The notes under the pieces: generated by a model
The model's input: the letters and a program-made list of their open reading frames with translations, nothing else
Databases searched by the model: none
What the model was told of the DNA's origin: nothing
From: Oreohelix idahoensis
Lineage: Eukaryota; Mollusca; Gastropoda; Stylommatophora; Oreohelicidae
Direction of reading: 5' to 3'
Assembly: GCA_024509875.1 (NCBI GenBank)
Contig: JAMPIV010021230.1
Location: 251,501-315,500 of the forward strand
DNA: 64,000 nt
Shown: in pieces, positions 1 through 17,540 of the stretch
How the letters are laid out: the number at the start of each line of letters is the position of its first letter
Position numbering within the stretch: position 1 is the stretch's first letter
Program-made: the position numbers and the translations under genes

Positions 1-4443
<4,443 letters not shown>

Positions 4444-6209
4444 TTTGAACCAAGCCACTTAGCCCCATAAAAATGATTTATTCGTGTACCTTAGGACTTG
4501 CTGACCAAGAATATGTTGTTAGTTACATAAATAGTCCATTAAATAACTAAATATTGGCAATAATACTATAGAGAATCGGAGAGACTGTCAGGTCAAGTCA
4601 TGCCTGCTTAATTTTTTATGGCATATTTTATGGGAAAAAGTTAGTGGAAATAAAGACTAAGATAGTACGGTGAATTGGATTGGATGAAATTTGAAGGAAG
4701 GCGAAATATTATTGGCTGACCTCAAAACTAAAAATATACTAACCGAGTAACGTAGGAACCGTTGAATTTTATTTTGAAAGACTTTATTTACAATTGAGAG
4801 ATGGAAAATCATTGGCCAGCTTACCAAAGCTGCGTTTGAAATTATAAGGCTTTGTCGCCATTTTTCAAAAACCTTAGATGAAGCAGGTGCGTTGAGAGCA
4901 GCATTGCTGTAGACCATATTTATCTCAGCAGTCTGGACCAAGGCAGAAGGAACGAATGTGTAATTCTATTGCCAGTCAACGTATAACTTGTGTGTTTTTC
5001 ATTGAATATTGTGGTAAGATGACTATTAATTATCTTTTATTTAAAATAAATAAATGTGAGAGAATGTTAGATGAAAAGCCATCATGATTAGTCAGTACAT
5101 AGGTCCCCAGCAACCACTGTCAGGGCCTATAAGGTATCCATTGTATATAAGCTACCAGAGTGAGGTAGATACCAAAGAACATGCAGGGGGCATCATGAAT
5201 CATATCACCCATCCTATTTTATAGAAAGAGATCAGTGCAAATGGCAGAGGCGTAACAGCCATTAGGGACAAGATGAGAATCTGGTATAAATTGTTCCATC
5301 AAAGTAGAGTGGAGGAGCAGGGTTGGTCAGAGAAGAACTGACCATGTTCTTTTGTTGAATTGTATTATTATTTGTGAATTTGGTGGAATTGAAGTGATGT
5401 TGAGACAGGCACATAACTTTCATTTGCAGGGGTTCTGCTGGCACTTATCTGGTGTCAATGAATTGTCTGAGTGAGAAAGCCTACATTATTGTGAGAAGTC
5501 CCTCTTACTAATTCAGTACTCAAGCATTTGAGAGACCAGAGGAGACTGTGGCTTGTGGCCGAATCTACGACAACTGCTGTGATCCCTGGGTCCAGATAAG
5601 TCATAATATCTGGCCTGGGACAACTTATCATAGAAATTAACGAATCTTCTGTATACAAAAAAAAACATTTCCACCCAAGGATTAAATAAACAAGGATATC
5701 TGTAACAGAAGAACCGTGGAATAATTATAAATCCCCAACCTGTCTCCAAATACCAGTAGTCATCATATATTAAGTAATAGTATTTGAAAGATTTTAATTG
5801 TAACAATGTGCCTTGGACATATGGTCCTATTTATGTAAATATATTTATATTTGTAAATATATATCTATTGATTCACTTGAGTTGTGGTCCTGGTCAAAAC
5901 AAATTTCGGTTCAGGACAAATAAATTTGAGAAAAAAGAAATTCCAAACCATAAATTTACCCACTGGTGTTAGTTAAGTTCATAATAGCATTTAGTATCTA
6001 TATGTGTATGTGTTTATATTGAATTCCTATAACATCACTCTTACATTACCCTAGACACTATTGTAGCTCTCAATCATACTAGGCCAAAATATAACTTTGA
6101 GTGAGATCGTAGGTGGTATCAGCAAGGTTCTCTGAAACATAGCTATCAATTGTGTACATCAGGGACCTTCACAGATTGACCTCACTCAAGTACAACTTTA
6201 CCACACACC
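4444..6209 (+). mobile_element. Old, diverged partial LTR of the element B family
   Basis: The segment opens with a close match (gccacttagc-ccataaaa, then ccttaggacttgctgac and aagaatatgtt) to the LTR of element B from about position 20855 onward. It keeps the internal order of landmarks (a gggtccagata block near 5588, then a late block ending in actttaccaca near 6207). Its length of about 1.77 kb agrees with LTR positions of roughly 610 to the end. Divergence is much greater than among the other three copies, so it is an older insertion or a related subfamily. No internal region or coding sequence accompanies it. Confidence 0.55.
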
Positions 6210-7768
6210 AACCTTCTTAACATCAAAACCCACCACAGGCTACAAATTATGAGTCAGACAAACAGCGAATTGCGTGGTTCACTTTAGCAAAACGTAAACG
6301 CTAATTAAGGAAGCAAACGTGGTCGGATCTCCGTGGCTATATTTACATCACACGTCACACATATGATGACATACTAGTTGTTTTTTTCTAAACAGTAGAG
6401 CTAAACTCTTTTTTCCTATTTATATGTATATTCAGATATGTGAGAATCTATACCCTTTTATTCCATTTAACGTAACAGCGTCTGTTGTTATTTTTTTCTT
6501 GTATTATTTAATTGGTCTGTATTTTATTTCAACATAAATCTACACCCGGGGGGCTGAGCCATAATTAAATTAACTTCTATTTGGTAGGGATATTTTAAAT
6601 GTGGCTGGACACCAAATCTCTTTCTCAACCTTATGTGCTTTACACCGTCCTTTTGTAGGATTCCTGAGGAAGAATTTATCGTCCAGAAAATATCCTGTTT
6701 AGTTGCCAGAATTCTCTTTTAAGTAAATTTCTAGTACACTATTTCCCGAGGAGAGGCAGTTCCATTACGAACTCGTAAACTATCAATAAGACTTTATTAT
6801 CTTTATTCTTCCATTCCATCCAAGCTGTCTTTCTCCTCAAAATCACCCCACGACACTTGGGGACCTGAAGAAACAATCGGACGACTGTTTTCTCGGATAT
6901 ACTGTAGGAGGCGACTAACATGAGGTGGTGTCTGTGACGGGCAACCTTATCGTGTAAAACAAGTTGCTACAGACACCAGTGCTGCACGAGCACGTGAATG
7001 CTTTGGTGCACGCTTCATGCAAGGGGTCCAGCTGCGTAGTAGCTTCATGCTTCACGAAGTGCAAAAAAGGGAAATGAATGAATGAATGAATGAAGGAAAA
7101 AAGAAAGAAATAAAGAAAGGACAGGACAAAACAGGGCAGGGTAGTACAGAAAAGGATGAAGAAATGAAGAAAGGATGGATGGAAGGAACTGTCTACACTG
7201 AGAAATGACAATGATTGTAGGCTTCGGCATTTGTGTTGTGGATCAGGTATATAGATAAGCGAGTAATAGCACACCTTTACACCTCGGTCAAATGGGCGTA
7301 TCTCCGCGTGTGTGTGATGATGTTTGTTGATAAGCGAGTACCGCCATACTTTCACCGCTCAGCACAGTGTGTGCGTTTCGGTCAGTGATCACATACGAGG
7401 GAACGGCCCCCAGACGCGCGTGACAGATTAGGATGATCCGCGTGATTTATCACGCCAGTCCCGACGACAGCTGCTAAGAATGACTGATCAAAAGCCAAGA
7501 TAGTGGAGACAGAAAGCAGAATTACAGCAGTAATTTGGACAAGTATTTGCTGGTGTTTTTTACGGCAATACCCCACAACCGTTTTTACTTCACAGCACGC
7601 TTAAATGCCTTTCGAAATTCCACGTCATACTATAATATTTAAGTAAGTAGATGTGATATATATTTAAAATTCGCTGTAATCATGAGACAAAAGCCCCTAA
7701 TTTGTTGTGATGGTTTGGTGAATGATGATAACTCAGCTTTATATTTATAAAATTGTACGTGTGAGATT
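6210..7768. other. Unassigned DNA with short (GAAT)n
   Basis: No gene is recognised. A short (GAAT)n run lies at about 7073-7095, followed by a purine-rich stretch to about 7180. The minus-strand open frames here are translations of that purine-rich low-complexity DNA. Confidence 0.45.
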
Positions 7769-8036
7769 TAGGAGCCGCGGTAGCATAGTGGTTAGTGCAC
7801 TGGCTTCTAGCTCAGTGGTCTATGGTTCGATCCCCAGATGAGATGGGATTTTTTTAGGCCGCAAACGGCTCTTGGGTCGACCAGCCCCAAATGGGTACCA
7901 GAGCAACTCTGGGAAGGTTAAGGCGGCCGGCGTGATGCTGACCGCATCACCCCTAGTGTGCCGACGGTCAAGAAAATATGGGCCTAACACCATATTCCCA
8001 ATATGCCTCATTGGGCGTGTAACGGGATCCTTTCCT
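7769..8036 (+). mobile_element. tRNA-derived SINE (family 1), full length, with 13-bp TSD
   Basis: The head has a pol III type 2 internal promoter: an A-box-like TAGCATAGTGG and a B box GGTTCGATCCC about 40 bp later. The roughly 200-bp body ends near TCCTTTCC. It is flanked by an exact 13-bp duplication, TACGTGTGAGATT, at 7756-7768 and 8037-8049. That proves target-primed retrotransposition and defines both ends. A second copy of the same family lies inverted at 35881-36152. Confidence 0.9.
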
Positions 8037-8072
8037 TACGTGTGAGATTCGTTCGTAATATTTTACTATTAC

Positions 8073-8713
8073 TGTGGTGGGGCGCTGTTTGAATATATTG
8101 TGGGTTCGTTTTTTATTATTTCAGATAAATTGCTACCCCTGTCCACAGTCCAAGTATATGTTGATTATGTTAATGTATATTTGATTACTCCTGCTGTTGT
8201 TTCATAATAATGCTCGTTATTCTGTTACGTCCAGGGTGACCCAACGATTATAGTTTTATTCCATACTCAACAACATACATGTGGGTTCTTTAACTGACCC
8301 AATCACCAATGACAAACTAAAACAGTCTTCCTTTTTAACGAACTCAACATCCTTTAATAACGTATATTCCTTGTAGCATACAGAAGCGTTCGTCAAGATT
8401 AATCCTTAATTACCAAACCTCATCAATACAGTATTAATCATATGCCAAGAGTATTCCTCCTCTTGTACAAACCACATCCATTTAGAAAGGTGAACACTTC
8501 GCAATATGTTCCCAATGGAACTTACAAGAAAACACAGCGGCCACAAAGCTCAAGGTTTTTTTTCTTAACACCTTGGCCATACACATTATAAACATCTCTT
8601 TTCTCTCATTTTCCGGTGCGCTTCATTTTCAATATTCCAAATAGTGCCGCATTTATCAGCACTGACTCAAACTCAATAAATCCAACATGTGGTGTGCATG
8701 GGCAGACACCACA
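8073..8713 (-). repeat. 3' LTR of element A (641 bp, complete)
   Basis: In element orientation it starts TGTGGTGTCTGCCC and ends CACCACA, giving a 7-bp terminal inverted repeat TGTGGTG/CACCACA. It repeats the 15188-15793 copy almost exactly; differences include one substitution near 8152 and small indels in homopolymers. Immediately upstream in element orientation, a run of six G (8719-8724 on the plus strand as C) is the likely polypurine tract. Confidence 0.88.
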
Positions 8714-8979
8714 TATTACCCCCCGTGCGCGCTACTGGAAACTGCAGGTTTCCAGGCCATCATTAACTATACTTAACTATAATGATAAAAAGGAAAATCA
8801 AATTCAAGCAATGAGTGAAATGATATCACGATGAGTGAAATGCAGTTAAAATATGTGGCAACAACTTGTGAGCAACATATTAATGCTACGAAAATATCGC
8901 TATATAATCTACCTATCAATTGATTATGAACATAAATAATGTTTGTTGTCACTTCCTGTACCCAGGACAGTTACGTATT

Positions 8980-10551
8980 TCAATGTATTACTCTCGACAG
9001 AGTATCAGCGATTACATTATTATGTCCTTCTATATGGACGATATCAAAGTCATACGCTTGCAACTGCAATGCGAATCTCGTAAGTCTTGCACTTGGTGAT
9101 TTACAGGTTTGGAGATATGTTAACGCTCTCTGATCTGTCATTATAGTAAAATGCGTACCTACCACATACTTTTGAAGTTTATTCAAAGTCCATACTATAC
9201 CCAAAAGTTCTCTGTCGAAAATAGAGTATTTAGATTCGGCTTCCGACAGTTTCCTACTCAAGTAGTAAATCGGATGAAACTTGCCATCAAAACTTTGTCC
9301 CAAACACCCGCCTATTGCATGGAGCGAAGCATCTGTTACAACAGTAAATGATCTTTTTAAATCTGGCAGTCTTAATATAGGATACTGTGAAAAATGAGTC
9401 TTAATGTTTTGTAATGCATGGTTACATTTTTCTGTCCAAACTACTTTGTTAGGCATACCTCTTTTAGTTAGATCAGATAAGACAGCATTCAAAGACGAGA
9501 ACCTTGGAATAAACTTGTGGTAAAAATTCACCAATCCTAATAGACTCCGTACTTGCTTCTTTGTAGTTGGAATTGTAAGATCAAGTATGCGTTTTAAATT
9601 AGATTCATCAGGCTGTATTACATGTCTGCCAATTTTGTGTCCTAGAAATGAAATTTCATTGAATCCAATTTCTATTTTGGATGGACGGGCTGTGAGATTG
9701 TGTATTCTTAGTGTCAGGAGTAAAGATTGTATACCATCTACATGCTCTTCCCATGTGTCATGAAACATGCAAATATCATCTATATAAGATATTAGGTCAG
9801 AACGGTTCCCAAATACTCGACGCATCATCCGTACAAAAGTTGCAGGTGCATTTTTGAGCCCAAAACACATGACATTGTATTGGAACAAACCCTTCGCTGT
9901 TGCAAATGCCGTCAACGGTTTACATTCTTCGGTCAAAGGGATCTGCCAATACCCTTTTGATAAATCGAATTTGCTAAAGAAAGTAGCAGAAGCTAAATGA
10001 GGTAGCAAGTCCTCCAGCACAGGCATTGGTTCAGAATCTGATATCGTGACTTTATTTAGTCGACGGAAATCAATGCATATACGAATGGATTTGTCTTTCT
10101 TCCGTACTGCCACCATCGGAAAACAAAATGGAGAATCTGATGGAGAGATTATCCCCATTTTCAACATATTGTCGACCTCGCTGTCAACCTGCTCTCTGAT
10201 ATGCAAAGGAATTGCATACGGTCGTAACTTAATAGGAGTGGGATCCGATAATTTTATTTCGTGAGACATAATGTTAGTTCGTCCAGGCAGATCAGATAAT
10301 ACATCTTCAAAAGATTTCAATAGATTGAGAATCTGATTCTTCTGATCTGAAGGTAAATCGTTACAAATGATTACATCCTTCCAAGTTTCAGAGGCTTGGA
10401 TAGGTACCACAGGAAAATCAAGCGGTACATCCGCGAAACTAGTTGCTACTTCATCAACTAAAGCAATAGATGCCAGATGCGGAGATTGATTTGTGATAGA
10501 TTCACAAATATGTTTGAGTGGAAGAGGTCTAGAAATGTAAGGTTGTAACAT
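8980..10551 (-). CDS. Element A reverse transcriptase and RNase H
   Basis: This frame of 523 codons copies genomic RNA into DNA and degrades the template. The RT spans roughly residues 95-270, with the fingers and palm motifs CIDFRRLN, FSKFDLSKGYWQIP and FGLKNAPATF, and the catalytic YIDD at 256-259. The connection domain follows, with FLGHKI and a RSLLGLVNFYHKFIP block. RNase H has acidic residues D407 (VVTDAS), E448 (FDRELL) and D472 (MTDQ). It overlaps the upstream integrase frame by 94 bp in another register, and the usual integrase tail motif (FHTNMLQPY) is read in this frame, not the integrase frame. Translation probably needs a shift there, or a base was lost. All catalytic residues are intact. 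Confidence 0.93.
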   Translation of the reverse strand: MLQPYISRPLPLKHICESITNQSPHLASIALVDEVATSFADVPLDFPVVPIQASETWKDVIICNDLPSDQKNQILNLLKSFEDVLSDLPGRTNIMSHEIKLSDPTPIKLRPYAIPLHIREQVDSEVDNMLKMGIISPSDSPFCFPMVAVRKKDKSIRICIDFRRLNKVTISDSEPMPVLEDLLPHLASATFFSKFDLSKGYWQIPLTEECKPLTAFATAKGLFQYNVMCFGLKNAPATFVRMMRRVFGNRSDLISYIDDICMFHDTWEEHVDGIQSLLLTLRIHNLTARPSKIEIGFNEISFLGHKIGRHVIQPDESNLKRILDLTIPTTKKQVRSLLGLVNFYHKFIPRFSSLNAVLSDLTKRGMPNKVVWTEKCNHALQNIKTHFSQYPILRLPDLKRSFTVVTDASLHAIGGCLGQSFDGKFHPIYYLSRKLSEAESKYSIFDRELLGIVWTLNKLQKYVVGTHFTIMTDQRALTYLQTCKSPSARLTRFALQLQAYDFDIVHIEGHNNVIADTLSRVIH

Positions 10552-12509
10552 GTTAGTGTGGAATGTTTTTCTTTTACCCTAATGTCGATGATGTAATCTA
10601 CGTCGGTTTTCTTACCCACAACTTTAAAAGGACCTTGCCACGTAACCAACAAATGATCACCTTTAAGTGGCAAGAGAACAAAAACTTCATCGTTAATCGA
10701 TAATGATGTTAATCTTCTATCACGATTAATACGCGACCGAGTCTTATATTTTGCTAATTCTGATGCTTCAGTCGCGATTTCACATGCGTCCACAATGCAT
10801 TGGCGTAGATCTGTGACATATTGGTGACTAGATTTCGTAATCGTATTATCATCATTTGTTATCACCAAATCATGTAAGATAGACATTGGTCCTCTTGGAT
10901 TAGCCCCGAAAACTAATTGAAATGGTGAGAATCCGGTTTGACGATTAGGAACTTCTCTATACGCAAAGAGAACCGCTGGTATCAACCGGTCCCAATCATG
11001 GGGAAACATTGTTGTTACTTTGCCCAACATCTGTTTTAATGTAGAATTCCAGCGTTCTACAACTCCGTTTGATTGCGGATTTAATCTGGCACTCAATGTA
11101 TGACGGATGTGAAGCACATCACAAATTTCCGAGAACATACCTGAAGTGAATTGCGTGCCATGATCTGACAGAAGCTCTTCAGGAAATCCGATACGTGAAA
11201 ATATCGATAATAATGCATCAGTCACCGACATTGTTGTTATGGACTTAACAGGTATGGCTTCAGGCCATCTGGTGCATAGATCGATACACGTTAAGATGAA
11301 GCGGAATCCTCTGGATGATAACACCGGAAGAGGCCCGATTATGTCGACAGCCATCTTATAAAAAGGACGCACAGAGATATCTGTGGTCTGTAGGGGTGCA
11401 AACTGATGCGCACCCTTCCGTGCAACTCCCTGACAAACAGTGCATGATTTACAAAACGTTGCGACGTCCTTATGAACCCCTGGCCAAAAAAAAAAATGTG
11501 CCATCAATCTATAAGCTGTGCGGGCAATCCCCATATGACCCGCAAAAGGAACATCATGTGCATTAGATAAAACTAGTGATCGAAATGACGTAGGTACTAC
11601 AATTTGTCTGAGTACTGAAGAATAATTGTCAAAACAACGTATCAAAATATTGTCATGAAATTGATACCAATGTCTGGCATTATTTGTCTGTGTAATAGTT
11701 TTAGCCGTAGCTAAAGTGAATAAACGTCCCAAAGAAGAGTCATCTTTTTGTTGGTTAATGAATGCATTTTTATCTATGTAATGACTTGTTGTCATGTGTG
11801 GGATATTATTGCTATCATTAAGTTCATTTGCTTCTGCAACCAACTGTGCTCTAGTAGTCACAGCATTGGATAAAGAAAGATATTCTCTTTCCCATGCAGA
11901 AATTTCATCAGTAGAACATTCTTTTATACCCTTTATGTTTCCCAAAATCAAGTCACAGCAAGGCTGGTTGAGAACACATACACGAACTTTCCCAGTAAAG
12001 AATGGCGTGGTAATTGTTACGTCGGCCATGGGATATACCTCTACCGTGCCTCCGAAAGTTATGCATTTCACTGACGTTCCAGTGAAACACGACGGAGGGA
12101 TTAACGACCTTCTTATCCCGACAGTTGTGCAACCCGTGTCCCTTAAAATTTTAATTGGAGTGTTAAAAAAAAACCCATTATGTAAAGTGAGAGTACCAAC
12201 ACCGTCATAAGATGACAACACTGGTAAGACATGTCCACATTTAAGCCGTGGTGTAGCTCCAGGTTGAAATAACATCTTACATTCTGTACAATTATTAGAA
12301 TTTTCTAAATCAACGTTACACGCATTGGCGTGATTATTGGTTGAATGAATATCATTACTGACATTTCTATCTACCGTCTGACAAGCATTGGCTTGTGAGC
12401 GTGCTCTATTATGACTTCTAACGAAGTGAGATCTTCTGCGATCTGAAAAATTGTCTGAATGAGAATGTCCATTGTTGTCCCTGTCATAATGGCCACCCCG
12501 CGGTGACAA
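10458..12509 (-). CDS. Element A gag end, protease and integrase
   Basis: In a frame of 683 codons, the first 70 or so residues are Asn/Arg/His-rich and look like the end of gag. The aspartic protease active site DTG is at 124-126. The integrase HHCC zinc finger is H318, H325, C356, C359. The catalytic core has D389 (AVDIIGP), D449 (LSDHGTQF) and E485 (VVERWN), a DD-35-E spacing. A C-terminal WQGPFKVV block is the GPY/F module of gypsy and retroviral integrases. The methionine at 12509 is only the first ATG after a frame break near 12605, so it is not a natural start. Integrase inserts the cDNA; protease matures the polyprotein. Confidence 0.92.
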   Translation of the reverse strand: MSPRGGHYDRDNNGHSHSDNFSDRRRSHFVRSHNRARSQANACQTVDRNVSNDIHSTNNHANACNVDLENSNNCTECKMLFQPGATPRLKCGHVLPVLSSYDGVGTLTLHNGFFFNTPIKILRDTGCTTVGIRRSLIPPSCFTGTSVKCITFGGTVEVYPMADVTITTPFFTGKVRVCVLNQPCCDLILGNIKGIKECSTDEISAWEREYLSLSNAVTTRAQLVAEANELNDSNNIPHMTTSHYIDKNAFINQQKDDSSLGRLFTLATAKTITQTNNARHWYQFHDNILIRCFDNYSSVLRQIVVPTSFRSLVLSNAHDVPFAGHMGIARTAYRLMAHFFFWPGVHKDVATFCKSCTVCQGVARKGAHQFAPLQTTDISVRPFYKMAVDIIGPLPVLSSRGFRFILTCIDLCTRWPEAIPVKSITTMSVTDALLSIFSRIGFPEELLSDHGTQFTSGMFSEICDVLHIRHTLSARLNPQSNGVVERWNSTLKQMLGKVTTMFPHDWDRLIPAVLFAYREVPNRQTGFSPFQLVFGANPRGPMSILHDLVITNDDNTITKSSHQYVTDLRQCIVDACEIATEASELAKYKTRSRINRDRRLTSLSINDEVFVLLPLKGDHLLVTWQGPFKVVGKKTDVDYIIDIRVKEKHSTLTCYNLTFLDLFHSNIFVNLSQINLRIWHLLL

Positions 12510-13519
12510 ATTATGATTGTCAGTATATTTGTTGTGTGAATACTGGTTATTTCGATACCATTGGTTATTGTTATAATTGTTGAAATTATGCCTGTCTCTA
12601 CCCCGTAGGTGAGCGATAAGGAAGGTGAGCGATTATGGTAAAAATTATATTTACCCCTATAGGATGTGTGATTATTTTCTCTATGATTATATCGTCTATC
12701 TAAACTACGAGTGCGCGATCTCCCGTGCGTCGCAGCACACGCAGTAGATGAGTCCAAGACTTTTGCTCTGCTCAATGACAAGTTTGGATGAGCAACGGAA
12801 AATTGTTGACCTAATTTTTCCATTTCCTCGATACTAGTCGGATTACGTTCTTGTAAGAATGATACAATATCCTGGTTTACCGAAGAAACAATTTTATCTC
12901 TTAATAAGAGATCACATAATCCTTCAAAAGTTTTAGGGATAGAAGCCTGTTCAACCCATCTTTGGAGACATAGTTTTATGGAGGAAACAAAATCCTCAAA
13001 ATTTTTACCCTCTACCGGCAACATGGATCGAAACTTTTGTCTATAGCCTTCCTGATCCAGACCATATCTGCGTATAAATGCTGCCTTTACGACCTGAAAA
13101 TCATGTCTTTTATCTTGGTCTATACCCAGATAGACCCCAACTGCATCACCTGTGAGGAGACCCGAAAAAACACCAGACCACGAATCTTTATCAATATTTA
13201 AGCAAGAGACTCTTTCCTGAAATCTTAATAAATAAAAACTTATATCGTCGTGAGGAGGAGAAAAGGGTGGTAGTCTTAAATTAAAATTAGGGGTTGTGAT
13301 TGCCTTCTTCGATGAACCATTACTATCAGAATCATGGGAAACATGATGTTGTTGAAAACGAAGTTTCTCAACCTCAAAAGCTTTCTCCCTTTCAAATTTT
13401 GCCTCCTCGGCAGCAATTTCAGCTAAACGAATTGCCTTTTCATGTTCCATTTTCTCTCGTTCCGCAGCGATTTCTGCCATACGAATTCTTTCTTCCTTAT
13501 TTGCTTTTTCTTGCGCCAT
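12371..13519 (-). pseudogene. Element A gag, main part (capsid)
   Basis: The frame starts with a Lys/Glu/Arg-rich, probably coiled-coil segment (residues 1-60). A capsid-like region follows from about residue 75, with a motif order (ISFYLLRFQERV, YRQKFRSM, FEDFVSSIKLCLQRWV) like that of Gmr1/SCAN-type capsids. From about 12605 the frame goes wrong: the Asn/Tyr/Arg-rich tail continues in the register used by the protease frame. The methionine at 13519 is internal to a larger gag that began near 13677. Gag assembles the particle in the cytoplasm. Family assignment rests on motif order and on its position ahead of a Gmr1-like pol. Confidence 0.75.
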
Positions 13520-13677
13520 AGAAAATTCCCTTTCTTCTCTTTCTTTTTTTTCTCATTTCTTTCTCTTTCTTCTTTTGCCTCTGCTTTTTCATATGCAGTC
13601 AAAGCAAAATTTTTTAAAATATCACCTTCCATACTCAGTGCCTTTCCTTGTTTAATAAAATAGTCAAGAGTCGCCAT
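13423..13677 (-). pseudogene. Element A gag, N-terminal fragment
   Basis: The first ATG of the element's coding region gives MATLDYFIKQGKALSMEGD and then an Ala/Glu/Lys-rich stretch that merges, after a frame break in an A/G-rich run near 13545, with the charged start of the main gag frame. The rest of this 84-codon frame is out-of-register reading. Element B gag has the same plan: a short N-terminal block, then a charged helix, then capsid. Confidence 0.6.
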
Positions 13678-15187
<1,510 letters not shown>

Positions 15188-15793
15188 TGTGGTGGGGGCG
15201 CTGTTTGAATATATTGTGGGTTCGTTTTTATTATTTCAGATAAATTGCTACCCCTGTCCACAGTTCAAGTATATGTTGATTATGTTAATGTATATTTGAT
15301 TACTCCTGCTGTTGTTTCATAATAATGCTCGTTATTCTGTTACGTCCAGGGTGACCCAACGATTATAGTTTTATTCCATACTCAACAACATACATGTGGG
15401 TTCTTTAACTGACCCAATCACCAATGACGAACTAAAACAGTCTTCCTTTTTAACGAACTCAACATCCTTTAATAACGTATATTCCTTGTAGCATACAGAA
15501 GCGTTCGTCAAGATTAATCCTTAATTACCAAACCTCATCAATACAGTATTAATCATATGCCAAGAGTATTCCTCCTCTTGTACAAACCACATCCATTTAG
15601 AAAGGTGAACACTTCGCAATATGTTCCCAATGGAACTTACAAGAAAACACAGCGGCCACAAAGCTCAAGGTTTTTTCTTAACACCTTGGCCATACACATT
15701 ATAAACATCTCTTTTCTCTCATTTTCCGGTGCGCTTCATTTTCAATATTCCAAATAGTGCCGCATTTATCAGCACTGACTCAAACTCAATAAA
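15188..15793 (-). repeat. 5' LTR of element A, truncated
   Basis: It matches the 3' LTR from its inner end up to 15793 (8680 in the other copy), then stops abruptly. The outermost 33 bp, including TGTGGTG, are missing and are replaced by unrelated sequence leading into the G/T-rich block. Loss of the outer edge means that no target-site duplication can be tested. Confidence 0.85.
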
Positions 15794-17020
15794 GTTTGTT
15801 CCGTTCTTTCTTCTAAAGAAATAAATGCCTACCATTACACGACAACGGATGATTGAGGGGGGGTGAACCAGATAACTTTGTTGCGTGGGATGGAAGTGCT
15901 CTATGCGGGGGGGGGGGTGGGGATTCGGAACCTGTGCGGGTTGGGGCTCCGTTTTAATTAATTTTTCTCTTCTTGGGGTTTTGCCTTTCTGTAGGAGTGG
16001 ATCATGTTCAACATTTAGATCTTGGTAGTAGGATTTGGTTATATCGGAGCGCAATTCGGGCTTTAAAAACAAACAAACAAAACAAATCTGGTGTTATGCT
16101 GTTATACTGAAAGTACAGCGTTCATAGGATACTTAAGTCTTGCGTAAAGGGAGGACTAATTGTATGGGGGGTTGCTGGGCCCATTGTTTTGAGTGAAGCC
16201 CCCTGAAAAAGGACGTCATGGAAAAGTGATTGGCAAGCTGTTTGTTTTTGGCTGGGGGTGTCGGTAGTCGGGTTTTGTCGTAGAATCTTTCGTTTTACGG
16301 TGTTGGTGTCGTAGTTACCCCGTTTTTTAAATTTTACGCGTCATACTTTTTGTGTCTTCGACCTCCGAAATTTTTGAGGGACCTAAAGTCAACGGCCATA
16401 TTCCGCGGTTTGATTCATGCAAAAGAGGGGCGGAGGCGCTTCCAGGTTAGACACGGAGGGGTATTTTTTTTCAAAAGTTTTTCTGTTAGTACTGTAGGAG
16501 GTTAGTGGCGAGAGAGGGAGCAGATTGGTGAGTATAAAAAAAAAGTTCCCTAGCCTGTACATGATGGGGTTTTGAAAATGTAGGAGTTATTTATATTTTT
16601 TGGGATGTCTTTTTTTTTTTATTTTTTTATACGGGGCTTTTTTTTTTTTTATGTTTATTTTTTTTGTTTTAGTTTTTTTGTTGATTTTTTTGTTGTTTTT
16701 TTTTGGTTTTGGATCTTTTAGTTTGGGAGGGTTTTTTCATATTTTTTGTTTTTGTATGTTCTGTTAGATTTTTTATTTTAGTCTTTGTTTTTTGTTTTTA
16801 GACAAGGTTTGTTTTGTTTTGGGGTGGTTGGTGAGGGGCGGGGCGTGGGAGGGGGTGTGTATTGGTGTGTTTTGGGGGGGGTAGGGTTTATTTTGGGACC
16901 TGGGAGGAGGTGGGCGTTTCCAGGGGGGGGGGGGTGCGGTGGTTTTTTTGTTATGTGGTGAGGGGTGGGGGTTGGGGTGATTTTTAGGTTGTACATGAAT
17001 AAAGGTTATATGGTTTGTTG
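15794..17020. other. T- and G-rich unassigned DNA, increasingly degenerate
   Basis: No gene is recognised. The plus strand becomes steadily richer in T and G; about 16600-16800 is largely T runs with single-base breaks. Open frames on the minus strand (Pro/Thr/His/Lys-rich) are low-complexity translations. Confidence 0.6.
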
Positions 17021-17378
17021 GGGGGGGGGGCCCAACTTAAGTTGTACACAAACGATTTGGTAGGTGGGGGGAGGGGGGGTTTGGGGGCTGGGGGGGGGGG
17101 GGGGGGGGGGGGTTGGGGGGGGGTTTGGGTGAGGGGGTTGGGTGTGGACGAAGGTTGGGTGGGGGGGGGGGGAGGGGGGAGTTGGGGGGTTGGGAGGGGT
17201 CTTGGAGTGGTCGTGGGGGGGGGAAAATGGGGGGTGGGGGGAGGGGTGGTTGTGTTGGTGGTGTAGTGGGTGGGTGGTGGGGTTGGGGGGGGGGTGGGGG
17301 TGGAGGGGGAGTGGGGGGGGGTTGGGTGGGGGGGGGGGCGAGGTGAGGTAGGGGGGGGCCAGAGGTGGGGTGGGGGGG

Positions 17379-17454
<76 letters not shown>

Positions 17455-17540
17455 GGGGGGGGGGGGGGGGGGGGGGGTGGGGGTGGGAGGGGGGGGGGGT
17501 GGGGGGTGGGGGAGGGGGTGGGGTGGTGGGGGGGGGTGCC
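17021..17540. repeat. Poly-G low-complexity tract
   Basis: Almost pure G on the plus strand with isolated T, A and C; 17379-17450 is essentially an unbroken G run. Predicted glycine-rich proteins here are artefacts of composition. It is either a G-quadruplex-forming tract or a sequencing/assembly artefact. Confidence 0.9.

Noticed and set aside
7769..7850. Authentic tRNA gene
   Set aside because: A and B boxes are present, but the unit continues into a SINE body, is flanked by a target duplication and recurs elsewhere. The tRNA-like heads near 34530, 35770 and 44830 are rejected for the same reason.
8713..8980. Envelope gene making element A an endogenous retrovirus
   Set aside because: Fewer than 300 bp separate RNase H and the 3' LTR, and only 70 bp in element B; no envelope frame exists.
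8980..12210. Plus-strand frames opposite element A pol (for example 11794-12210)
   Set aside because: Antisense shadows of the well-supported minus-strand pol frames.
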